Of a stretch of DNA of 64,000 nt, positions 26,167 to 37,372 are shown piece after piece (the stretch's first letter is position 1; every line of letters starts with the position of its first letter). The notes beneath the pieces were generated by a model, which worked only from the letters and a program-made list of their open reading frames with translations, had not been told where the DNA came from and searched no databases. Both the position numbers and the translations under genes were made by a program. Location of the stretch: assembly GCF_047663525.1 (NCBI RefSeq), contig NC_092587.1, forward strand, positions 204,628,001 through 204,692,000. The letters are read 5' to 3'. The stretch is from Anas platyrhynchos (lineage: Eukaryota; Chordata; Aves; Anseriformes; Anatidae).

Positions 26167-26194
26167 AATAAAGTGGTAATAAAGTGGTAATAAA
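26167..26194 (+). terminator. Triplicated AATAAA at 11-bp spacing
   Basis: AATAAA occurs at 26167, 26178 and 26189 as three copies of an 11-bp unit, followed by a GT-rich stretch. On the plus strand this resembles a poly(A) signal cluster just outside the EMSY island, on the divergent side. Function is not demonstrated. Confidence 0.4.
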
Positions 26195-26199
26195 GTGTG

Positions 26200-28950
26200 T
26201 GCCCCAAAAGCACCCAAAACACGGCTTCGTTGCACCCCAAAGCTGTGAGGGATGGATCCAGAGATCTGGGCCTGGCAGCACCCACGGGTGCTTCATCCGT
26301 GGTTTTCACAGAAAAACAAAACAGAACAAAACAAAACAAAACACAATAAATTATATCTTCTAAACAGTCCTTAGATCAGATTAGAAATAGGAAAAGAAAC
26401 CATCTCGGGTGCACAGCTGAGGCTTGAAGGCGATGTGGTGTCAGTTTGTGGCTCTTGTGTCACGGCAAGAAAGAAAAAAAAAAAGCCTATTGGTAAAACA
26501 ACAAGAAAACAAACAAAAAAAAGCCTTTTCACAAAACTTTCTGTGAGGCAATCACTGAAAAAACACACAACCGGGTCAAGCTTTGGCCCCCGGGGCTTCA
26601 TTTTTGCCATGTGCACTTGTTTTTTCCGCCCTTGGTCTCGTGGCTTTTCTGATTTTACGAAGGAAATGTGCACCCTGGGGCTGGATGAAGAGGAGGGAAG
26701 GTGTCCCGCCTCGTGGCACCCATCCCGTGGGTGTTCCAGCTTGCATAAATCTCCTGCTTTTGGGTCCACACCTGCACTAAACACACCCATGCCCTGATTG
26801 CCTTACGGAAATTCATTACCAGCTGCCTCACCCGCGGCGTGTCTTTTAACAGGAAATCGCGTAAAACGAAAGGAATCGAGCCTTTTTTTTTTTTTTCCAC
26901 CTATATAATTTGAAAGCTCCAGCGTGCAGAGGCTTCTGCTGGAAATGCCAGCAGGAGAAACTCCCTTTGTTCCCGTCTAGACGTTTTACTGGGGAAGTGT
27001 ATAATGCAGTGCTCGGGAAGCTGGTGGCTTGCTCGAGAGAGGGCTCATTGATATGCTTCACAGCACTGCAAGGAAGGATTCTCGATGTCAGTGGCCACAA
27101 GGTAAATGCTGGCTACGGTGTCTTCCATAGTTCTCCAGGAAAAAATAAAAAATAATAATAAAAAAAAATCTTAGAAATGAGCAATCTCTAAGGCGCAGCC
27201 CAAATCTAAATTTTGCCCACAATTTGCGGCGAGGAAATAAAATCTTATTTTATAGTTTGCTTTCAGAAGGCCAGAAACAGCTGGAAGCTTTTTGAGGTGA
27301 AGACAAGGCGAATGGTGCGCTTTGATCAGCAACACCTATTTTCAGATCTGCAAGTGCTATTATTTCCACCCAACTACAGAAAAAAAAATAAATGTTTCTT
27401 CCCTGTGATCATTGATGAATGTTTTCTCACTTGCAATTTCCTATTGTTCTCCCCAGCGGTATAAATCTCAAGTACCTGAAAATAATTATGCTGAATGGTA
27501 CAGAAGAGCTAGAACAATTTTCCTTTTTTTTTTTTTTTCAATGCCTTCTTAAATAAGAAGTGGCTGAGGGCAAATAGTATCATCCCTGCATAATATTACC
27601 TAACAAAACCAAATGCCATAAGCTTTGCACAGAGCTGAGGAAGAGGCAGACAAGGATGGTGCCAGAACTTGCACCTTTCCTTTGCAGGTCAGAGGCTCCA
27701 CTGCAAACCTGCCTGGAAATGTGACTTTTAGTACAATTATCCTGTTCAGTATGAGAAGTGCTTAACAGAATAATATAGCCCTTTTGAGGTTTACTCGTCA
27801 GTCATAACTGTGATGCTCTAGCAGAGAATCATTTTTATTGCATGAGGTGTTTAACAGCTGTCCCTTAAGTTTGTAGAGTAAATTGTTCCCTGAGCAAGAA
27901 ACTACTTAAACTTTTTTTTTTTTTTTTAACAAAATATATCTAAGTTGTAAGATGAATGTTTTCTTGAAGTTTGTGTGTTGATGAATGCACTCTGTCCTCA
28001 TACACGCTCTCCAGTGAAATCTCTGCGAACAACACAGCTCACCTTTTCTCAGAGAAAGCATTAATAATGTGTTTTCTCAGCCTGGATCAGCAGTTTCGTT
28101 AAACTTAATGAGATTGCTTAGGTAATTTCTTTTTTTTTTTTTTTTTAGATCTTTAATTTTCTTCCAGATGAGGACTAAACTGGCCAATGGGATCAGGTTA
28201 TTCCAGGAGAGGTAGACAGATGCACAGCAACACTCACATGAGTATATATGTATGTGCTCAGGAAAATCATACACGCTTCATTTCCTTCTGTGCACAGAAC
28301 AAAAGAGAGGTAAAAGCTGAGCCAGTTATGTATGAACTGCTTGAAGCTGTGACTGCCGTGTTTCCACAGATGTCATAACACGATTTCCAAGAATACTTCT
28401 TATTTTCATTAAGAATAAAGACCCAGACATAGAACTATGCAGGACAGGTCCAAAAAGTCTGAAGGCCAAATTCTGCCTGTACTTAACAGCAGCACAGTTG
28501 CCATTTACTTCATTTATTTCAGACCCACCTGCTCAGCTACAATCAATTGTCCATTACCTGTAACAATGGGGAGGCTGAGATACTGTGGACAAGGAAGAAA
28601 AGAAAACATAAATAATGAATCCTGTAAAGCATAAGAAGCTACCCTGACTCAGAATGACTGCATAGGGTATTTTAGCAATCCAGGGAGGCTGCCCAAATGA
28701 GGCCAATACTTGACAGAATTTCTTTACGTCCAATGAACAAAATGTCAAGAGTCTTCCAATTATATACGAAAAAATGAAAATAAAGACAGGGTGGTTTAGA
28801 CTTCATTAGCACAGAAACATGGCTAAATGTCTCATGGGTGAAATTTTCTCAGCAAATTCATATGAAATAGACTGATTCATTGTGGGTAAAAGAAGAAAAT
28901 GCAGAATGTGAAAATGCTAGCTTTTTATATATATATATATTCTTAGTTGC
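26200..28950. other. Intergenic DNA between EMSY and the 29-kb CR1
   Basis: Contains an A/C-rich (CAAAA)n patch near 26311-26345, several T tracts, and a TA microsatellite at 28926-28940. No gene was recognised. Confidence 0.75.
28926..28940. repeat. (TA)n microsatellite
   Basis: A short TA run directly beside the 3' end of the minus-strand CR1. Confidence 0.85.
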
Positions 28951-28962
28951 CTTCCAAAGGTT

Positions 28963-30250
28963 AATCATAGAATTATTAAGGTTGGAAAAGCCCTCCAAGA
29001 TCACCTGCCCCAACGACCCCCTACCACCAATGTCACCCCCAAGCCCTGTCCCCAAGCACCACGTCCAACCTCTCCTTGAACACCCCCAGGGACGGGGACT
29101 CCCCCACCTCCCTGGGCAACCCGTCCCAAGGCCTGACCGCTCTTGCTGAGCAGAAATGTCTCCTCATTGCCAACCTGAGCCTCCCCTGGCACAACTCGAG
29201 GCCGTTCCCTCTGCTCCTGGCCCTGGTTCCCTGTGAGCAGAGGCCGCCCCCCAGCTCCCCACCCCTTCCTTTCAGGCAGTTGCAGAGAGCAATAAGCTCT
29301 GCCCTGAGCCTCCTCTTCTCCAGCCCAAACCCCCCCCAGGTCCCTCAGCCGCTCCTCACAGGACTTGTGTCCCAGGCCCTTCCCCAGCTTCGGAGCCCTT
29401 CTCTGGCCCTGCTCCAGGGCCTCGATGTCCTTCTGGTAGTGAGGGGCCCAAAGCTGAACCCAGCACTCAAGGGGCGGCCTCAGCAGAGCAGAGCCCAGGG
29501 GGACGAGCACCTCCCTGGCCCTGCTGTCTGCACTACTCCTGATACAAGCCAGGATGCTGTTGGCCTTCTTGGCCACCTGGGCACCCAACCTGGGCCACCA
29601 GGATGGGCAGGGCATCCTGATCTCATGTTCAGGAGATCATCAATCAGCAATGCAGGATCCAGCACTTGGCCATGTTGGACCTCATCCCACTGGCCTCTGC
29701 CCATCAACCCGTCCTGTCCAGGTCTCTGCAGGGCCTTGCTACCCTCTGGCAGATCAACATGTCCCCCCAACTTGGTCTCATCTGCAAATTTACTGAGAGT
29801 GCACTCAATTCCCTCATGCAAGTCATCAATAAAGATATTAAAAAGGCTGGGCCCCAATACCAACCCCTGCGGAACACCACTGGTGACCTGTCACCAGCTG
29901 GATTTCACTCTGTTCACCACCACTCCCTGGGCCCGGCCATCCAGCCAATTTTTAACCCAGCCAAGCGTGTACCTGTCCAAGCCATGGGCTGCCGGCTTCT
30001 CCAGGAGAATACTGTAGGAGACCGTGTCAAAGGCCTTGCTGAAGTCTAGGTAGACTACATCAACAGCCTTTCCCTCATCGTTCATAGAAGAGTCACCCGT
30101 TCACAGAAGGAGATGATGTTGGTCAGGAAGGACTTGCCTTTCGTGAACACCTGCTGGCTGGGCTGGATCCCTTGGTTATCTTGCACACGTTGTGTGATTG
30201 CACTCAAGATGACCTGTTCCATAAAGATGATCTGTTCCATGAATCACTTT
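28963..30250 (-). mobile_element. CR1 LINE, 5'-truncated, degenerate reverse transcriptase
   Basis: A minus-oriented CR1 retrotransposon copy. The plus-strand start AATCATAGAATT is the complement of the CR1 3' terminus (ATTCTATGATT type). Near 30053-29990 the minus strand reads VVYLDFSKAFDTV, a hallmark reverse-transcriptase block. In the same frame, after an in-frame stop at 29893-29891, it reads [13 protein letters not shown] and then FADETKLGG. The catalytic FADD box is therefore FADE, and the frame is interrupted, so the copy is inactive. Downstream sequence matches the 3' end of the copies at 40741 and 60558. The 5' boundary near 30250 is approximate. Confidence 0.92.
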
Positions 30251-33200
30251 CTTAGCTCTCCTTACCTACATCCTACGTTACTGACTGAGTCACCAGTTAA
30301 GGAGACCCAAAATTACAGCGCGCTTTCTAACTTTTCCAAAAGGAAAACAAGAGAGAAACTTGTTGACAGCAGCTCCATTTCACCTTATTTCCATGAGCAA
30401 GGCTCGTGCAACTGTGCTGCCTGCCAGTTCTGCCCCAGGATAAGCGGTAAATCTACTGACAGTCCAACCAAATTCAACAAGTGACTCAGGAGCTGATCAT
30501 ACAGAACTGGTTCCTTAGGTATAAACGTGTCAACAACAGCTTGCTGTTAGCTTTCCTATTACAGCCAACTGACACAGATAAAACTGGAGCTCATTGGGAC
30601 CTGGAGGATTCCTCATCTGATGGGGACCCACCAAAAAGTTGTTTCACCTTTCTTGTGCCTCTGTTTCCTACTTTTATAAAGAATTTAAAAACCTAATGGC
30701 AGACTGATATACAAGAGCCATGCATTATCATTGATAACAGCCAACTGCTCGTCTTTTAAAGAAATTGCTCAATTATATGTATTTAAGCATAATTTGTTCC
30801 CCCTAAGAAACACTTCCAGTAAGAAATATAGTGACCACCACCACCAACTACTTTGTTTCATATTCTCCAGGACCTAACAACCTCAGATCCCCTATTAGTT
30901 TAACTAATTTGATTCTCATCAATTACAGGCACTGCTCTAATTAATTACAGACTTTCTGGGAGCTTAAATAATAATCCGTGTTTCACTATGTTTCCCTCTA
31001 GCATGCAAGGCGATGGAAGGGAGAAGACAACGCGCTGTAGTTTTGGGGTGCTGGCAGTGAGATGGCACAGCTCAGGGGAGAAGCGATGATTTTCACTTGG
31101 AGAATGCAATTTGTATGCAGCCCAGGTCACCAGCAGCAAAGCTGTTCCTCTCAGCTCTTTGGGGGCTCGTACGAAACGAGCACAGCAGCCTCACTGCAGC
31201 TCTTGCCGGATTATTAACTACACCTCGACTCACGCCACTACAAACTCCATTCTCGTTGTGGCACCCAGCTGACAGACTCGCATTGATCCAAGCTAGATCC
31301 GGACTTCTACAAACCCCGAAATACCCCTTTTCTTCAGAGCAGTCTTCTGAGGGTAGAGCAGAAGTAAAATCAGCTCGCTACTATAGGGCGAACACGCGCA
31401 GCTATTGCAGCTGCTGCTTTTCTGCTGTAAATTGTAAATTTTCAACTTTCTAGTTTCACGCTCGTAAGTTCAAAAGTAAAATTGGAAAATCAAGAAAATG
31501 GTTTTATCAGTCTGCTAGCAATCAAATTCCCGCTACACTCTTATATTAAGATAAATGCAACATTGTAGAGAAATTAAAATTTTAGGGAATTTAAAGGTGT
31601 TTTAAAATATCTTCTATATTTTGTATAGGAGAGGAACAGTCAGCCCAGGTTCTAACAAAAGTGAAATCCTTTCTTGGTCAATTTTCTGGGCCTAGCCAAC
31701 AGTTCACACTTCTCTTAGGAGATTATTCAGTGGCTCGATACATTTTCCTGACATAAGCATCTCCATTTTAGTTTTATTCTGTCACCCTTAGACTCCTAAA
31801 CTCTTTCTTCTTCCCTAAACCCTTTCCCGTCACATTTTTCTCCCGGCTAAGATAAGAACAGAAGCCTCAGCAACATTCAGGCTCTGGCAGCTTGCCAGAG
31901 GAGTCCTTTTATACACAGCCTTGTCAGATGCAGGGATTGTCACTGTGGGCCCAGGACTAGATGTACTTAAATCCGTAACAATATTTCACCTTCTTTCCCT
32001 GAAGGTAGTTGTGCATTACCAGTTAATACAGATTTTTGCCTTTTTTAAGTAAGACACGCTGTATTCAATGCATATGTTTATTTTGCAAATCTTAAGAACT
32101 TCAGTGCTGAAAGCAGCCAAATTCAGCAAGATTTAAACCCATCCAAACGCCACCTTGCGTCAAGTTAAGCACCCATTTAAACACTTTGCTACACTGAGGC
32201 AAAAAACTTGATTATATAACCTAAAATAATATTAAAAAAAAACTTCATCGTGTCACTCTGCAGCACGTCAAAGAGCAGATTAAAGTCAGCGCCGTCTGCA
32301 ATCTAGAGAGATGGATGCTTATCTCCATTCTCATTGTAGCATTCAATATGTGTTAAGAATGTATAAGGGAGCAAAGGCACTTCTCAAGAGGGAAAGCATG
32401 GAAAAAATAAAATTATTAAAGATATTGGTACACTGTAACTCGTGTCCTTTCCTGTGGCCACATACATGTACTGCAAACTGTGGGTAACACGGCTGCAATT
32501 TAGGGCATTTAACCCAGATTAGCATGCAGCAGAATTTAGCCACTATAGCAACTGATCCGTGTTGTATTTTAGGTAAGCTTGCACCTTCTCTGCAGTTGCA
32601 CTTTTCACCCAGCACACTTGGCATTGCTTCTAAGCTGAAGTCAACTCGTGATTGAATGACTTGTTCCCAGTTTAGACATAAATATTTTTACAAGGCTGGA
32701 TGCACTAAAAATGAATGCTAGAGAAGCAAGGGATTGTATCCACTGTAAAGGATATATTCGATCACATTACAGAGACTGGACAACTAAAGCAGCTCGATTG
32801 ACCGTAGGAGAAATGGTTAAAGAGTGCAGTACCTAATTGCTGATGACACCCAGCATTTCCTTATCTGGACAGCCACTGTCCTTATTTTTCCTAGCAATAT
32901 GATCACTTATCCAGCCAATTTTGGAGTATTCCATGCCAGAACACCTTCCAAATGAAAATTTACTTAAACACACGGTATTGAGGCAAGATGAAAACACCCA
33001 TGGAAAAAAATGGATTGATGAAGATGTAGAAAAGAATTTGGCCAAGTGGCAACATACCTTGTGGCACCCATATTAAACACACATCCGACAGTGCCTGATT
33101 AGCTACTATTTGTTTTGGAAGTTTTTCTGTCTCTATGTACTCATATCAATATATTGTGCAATCAAGACAAGGTATTGAGGAAACACAAGGGCTGTAAATT

Positions 33201-33733
33201 AAGGTTAGCATCAACAATTAAAAATGAACGCCTGCACACAGGGGCAGATGGGCAGGAATTCGCTTGGTTGCTGCTTTGTGCAGCTCTGCCAGGAAGCTAG
33301 ATACGGCTCCGCCAGCGTGCGCTGCCCACAGAGCAGCACAGAACATTGCAATCGTCTGCTTTGGCTGGAGGAACGCTTCAGAAATTGCAGCAGCTGAGGT
33401 GGAAGTGAAGACTGAGCACAGAGCATAACTGAGAAGGCTGCTTCCTACATGGGGAAGAATAGCTGTAGTCCAGAATACAGGCAGCTTGGAGTAAATAGCT
33501 CAGTACAGGTCATCTGGAAAGCTATGGCAGCACACAAAATCACATTATTTTGGCAGACCCTTACTGACACAGCCTGCACCCTCGCTTAAAAGTTGAGTGG
33601 CACAAAGCCAATCACCCTCTGTGTTTTCCTGTATCGAAGACTTGATACTAAACCTTCAAAACCCAGTGTTCTTTGAATCAGCCACGACTTCCATGAAACG
33701 GATTCCAGTAAAACAGGGAAAATGCAATGGGAG

Positions 33734-33778
33734 ATGGGTCTGATGACCTAAAATGTCATGGGTCTGATGACCTAAAAT
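33734..33778. repeat. Two-copy tandem duplication, period 24
   Basis: The 21-base unit ATGGGTCTGATGACCTAAAAT occurs at 33734-33754 and again at 33758-33778 without mismatch. Confidence 0.9.
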
Positions 33779-36221
33779 AATTTGCAAAAAGCTAAACTGT
33801 GATGATGGCGCCAGCATTCTGCATTACTCCAAGTTACAGTTGCAGTTATGTTGCATGTACATCACCAGCATGGTCTCAGAGGTCCTCTTGTATGTAAGAA
33901 TTGGTTATTCCCTACCTTTGCCTTCCAGTTCTCCAAAATCTTAAACAAAAAAAAAAACATAAACATAAAATCATGTCTCAAAGGGAGCACAGATACATCT
34001 GTGGGATTAACCTGATGTCTCTTCAGTTCCTACAGGCAGGTCATCCCACCAACAATGTGGCTGTAGGGCTTGTGACAGATTATGTAACAAAGCATCATTA
34101 CAGCAAATTAGACTACAAATATTCTGTTGCAAAGCATTTTTAAAGTTTTATTAACAGGAAGCCTCCAGAACACCACAATCACACTTGAACGGTATTATTA
34201 GAAAATAAAGGCATACTAAGCTTCGCCTTGTCAAAGAGACACCCAGCTCATTTCCAGAAATAAATTAAAGAGATTCTTTTGCAACCACTGTAATGTTACA
34301 CAGAGTCCAGGATTTAATAGACAGATAACTTTAAGAGGGGAGAAATGAAGCAATTAAAAATCTGTATGAACACACACAATTCCTTTAATAATTTATCCAG
34401 ATGATACAGATGACTTGCACAACACTACTACTACAGTACGTAATCTCTATTAAATGTGAAGAGAATATAGAGATAAATTTGGAAATGTAATTGTGAACAA
34501 TACTTGAATAATCTAAAGTTTTTTAAAAAAATCAACATACAAATTATGCATTCAGTTTTCAGAGGCTACACAGAAAAGGTGTCAATGATGTCTGTACTCC
34601 ACAACAGAAGCTAATTTTTGGAACTTCCAACTAAGTAATATAAACTAATTTGATTTTAAGAGAACATACTTTGAGTAATATTTTTTTTTGAAAGCAATTG
34701 ATTTTTGTTTCCGTTCAATGGAAATCACTTAAAAAATTGCTCTCCTTATAAAAGTACCATCCAGCAAACTTTAGTAAGTTAACTTTAAGCATAAGTCATT
34801 CCATCCACTTAATTAGGAAATCCTATATACATATATATACACATCCAGAACATAACAGCTACAACATGCTTCTATGGTGATTGACACGATAGAATATGAA
34901 CTGAAGTTTTGATGAGAAGTAGCCATTTAGAAATACGTGCCAGGATTAATTTCTTTTTAATGCTGCCATTATAATCTTCTCGTTTGGCTTTTCAGAATCC
35001 TCAAAGTAGGTTCTACACACAATCCCTCTGTTTGGAGAATCAATTTGAAGGAAAAAAGGCCCTTTGCTCTTGGGTAAAATAAACTAACAATTTTGTTATT
35101 AATTAAGGGTGAATAATTATTTTTTCATACTGAAACAGGTTTTAAAAGTGTTTTTAAATTACAGAGCTTAACATTATACATTCATGCTCCTCAACTATTT
35201 CTTCAACCAAAAATGATCCTGCTCTCTCCTGCATGAGCATGAACATTCATGCAATCTGCATAGGAAATCAAAGAACAAATTTACCTGAATTAGAACTGAC
35301 CTATCAAAGATATGTATTTTTTTTTCCACATTTTTTTTCTTTAAACAAACAACTTTATTCACTGTTTTGAAAGACACATTCTTTGTCTGTTTCGTATATA
35401 TAGATTATGTTTCCATAATCCCGCTAAGTCTCCTTGTCAGGATTCTTCTCCCATGACTTTAAAGGTATGTAAGAGATGTCTACATCAAAGCTAAACTCTT
35501 GCACAACAGTGCTACTGTATCTGAAACAATTCTTGTTTGACATCACCATTTATACATTTCAAAGCTGCTGGGTCTAATTCCTCAAATTACCAGCAGGCCA
35601 TTCTTGGTGAATGAGTCTCTTCTTCTAACTATCTACTTTTCTGTTTCCTATTTTTTTTTTAATTATTATTATTTTTTTCCTCTAAGCTCTGTTTTACTTT
35701 TGCCTATGATAGAGCTGATGAAGTCTTCACAGTAGGTATACTCCCTGTTTCATTTACTTTATTACTTATAATACTCTTTTTCAGCTCTTGGCTCGTCTCG
35801 ATATCCGTCCAGGCTGTGGATTAACACCTCCCTAAAAGAGAAAACAGGATACACCAGATAAAAAGGTCATGACCTCATTCTGCAAAAAAGTTCATTTTTT
35901 AGGGTATACTTACTCAATATAACACATACTTGAACGAACATAATTCATAGTGTTTATTACTTATATTGTCTGTACAGTTTGTGTTTGTAAACTATAAACT
36001 AGCTAAAACTATAATAAATCAGCTTGTTTATGTAGTATCAAGTGCAGATTTCTTGATTTTAAGCACTGTGATTCTTGAAGGCACCACAATTTAGTGAATA
36101 AAGGAATTAATTAATTAAATTGCCTCCTAGGGAAAGCAAGCTGTGCCAGCCAGTGGAAGGAGCTGTGAACTGAGAGTGACCAGGATTAGCTAACTGACCA
36201 CCAGCAATACTTAATTTTTAT

Positions 36222-36245
36222 AAAAAAAAAAAAAAAAAAAAAAAA
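36222..36245. repeat. A24 homopolymer
   Basis: A run of 24 A about 60 bp before the plus-strand CR1 fragment. Confidence 0.9.
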
Positions 36246-36304
36246 GAAGGTGTTAAGAGTAATTTTTATGGCTTTAATGAATGGGTTTCATTAGTGAGAT
36301 AAAC

Positions 36305-36689
36305 TTCAGGGCGTGATGAGCCTGGAGAAGAGGAGGCTCAGGGGCGACCTTATTGCTCTCTACAGGTACCTTAAAGGAGGCTATAGTGAGGTGGGGGTTG
36401 GCCTGTTCTCCCACGTGCCTGGTGACAGGACGAGGGGGAATGGGCTAAAGTTGCGCCAGGGGAGTTTTAGGTTAGATGTTAGGAAGAACTTCTTTACTGA
36501 AAGGGTTGTGAGGCACTGGAACAGGCTGCCCAGGGAGGTGGTGGAGCCACCATCCCTGGAAGTCTTCAAAAGACGTTTAGATGTAGAGCTTAGGGGTATG
36601 GTTTAGTGGGGACTGTTAGCGTTAGGTAAAGGTTGGACTCGATGATCTTGAGGTCTCTTCCAACCTAGAAATTCTGTGATTCTGTGATA
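36305..36689 (+). mobile_element. CR1 LINE 3' fragment with intact ORF2 C terminus
   Basis: A 5'-truncated CR1 copy on the plus strand. Codons 36313-36606 form an uninterrupted 97-residue frame typical of the ORF2 C terminus (blocks [40 protein letters not shown] and [11 protein letters not shown]). The element ends with the CR1 3' signature GGTTGGACTCGATGATCTTG followed by a tandem ATTCTGTG terminus. The intact frame suggests a fairly recent insertion. It sits about 160 bp before the THAP12 CpG island. Confidence 0.93.
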
Positions 36690-36905
36690 AAACCTCAAGA
36701 GCCTGAATTTATTGGCAACGAGGAATTAACCCATTGGAGAGGGTTGCCATGTTACTCTTAGCTCTTCCTCAGCCTACAGAGCGTCTACAAGCAGCCTCGA
36801 GCCTTAATTATTGATTAACGAAGCATTAATTAAGGATTTAACCCCTTATTAACGCCCCTAGGCCTTGCCCTCACCCCCCCCACTTTGCCTTCACCCTCCC
36901 TCTCC

Positions 36906-36915
36906 GCGCATGCGC
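36906..36915. promoter_or_regulatory. NRF1-type palindrome, THAP12 promoter, copy 1
   Basis: GCGCATGCGC is the core of the NRF1 consensus, about 370 bp before the THAP12 ATG. Confidence 0.65.
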
Positions 36916-36959
36916 CGCGCACCTTCCCGCGCAACACCCCCCCCTCCTTTCCCATTACC

Positions 36960-36969
36960 GCGCATGCGC
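36960..36969. promoter_or_regulatory. NRF1-type palindrome, THAP12 promoter, copy 2
   Basis: A second GCGCATGCGC, 54 bp after the first. Paired NRF1 sites are common in CpG promoters. Confidence 0.65.
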
Positions 36970-37089
36970 GCGGCTCGGCGGGAAGCACCCCCGCTGGCGC
37001 GCGGCGCCTTGTGGGAAGGAGGCGGCCCCGGCGCGCACCCCGTCCCGGCGGTGAATCCTCCCGGCCGCTCACAGCACTGTGGAGCCGCT

Positions 37090-37103
37090 CCCCCCCCCCC
37101 CCC
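37090..37103 (+). repeat. C14 homopolymer in THAP12 CpG island
   Basis: Fourteen C in a row, followed within 100 bases by (CCT)n and further C runs, shortly before the THAP12 ATG. Confidence 0.9.
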
Positions 37104-37283
37104 AACCGCCCCCCTCTTCATCTTCCTCCTCCTCCTCTTCCTCCTCCACCCCCCTTCCCCCCCCCCTCCCCCTTTCGGATTTAAAGGGGCCGCTTCCCTC
37201 CTCCTCCTCCTCCTCTATCGGCGTGGGGGGAGGGGGAGGGCTTTATTTATTTTTATTTATTTTATTATTTTTTCCTTGTGGCC

Positions 37284-37372
37284 ATGCCGAACTTCTGCGC
37301 GGCCCCCAACTGCACCCGCAAGAGCACGCAGTCCGACCTCGCCTTCTTCCGCTTCCCCCGCGACCCCGTCAG
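37284..37372 (+). CDS. THAP12: THAP12 coding exon 1 (N-terminal zinc finger half)
   Basis: The exon is 89 nt and encodes [20 protein letters not shown] then FFRFPRDPV plus two bases of codon 30. It carries C5, C10 and P25 of the THAP finger. The donor is GTGAGG. The C-poor, G-rich intron begins directly after it. Confidence 0.97.

Larger units (their letters stand above)
30251..36300. other. Intergenic DNA between EMSY and THAP12
   Basis: AT-rich sequence with a 21-base tandem duplication at 33734-33778 (period 24) and an A24 run at 36222-36245. No exon, RNA gene or further mobile element was recognised. Confidence 0.75.

Noticed and set aside
24863..26296. Several frames of 130-244 codons on both strands of the EMSY CpG island
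   Set aside because: High GC removes stop codons. The sequences are low-complexity Pro/Arg/Ser and match no family.
29001..30049. Plus-strand frames of up to 313 codons and a 204-codon minus frame over the 29-kb CR1
   Set aside because: They are shadow or 3'-untranslated readings of the CR1 element, repeated almost identically at 40.8 and 60.7 kb.
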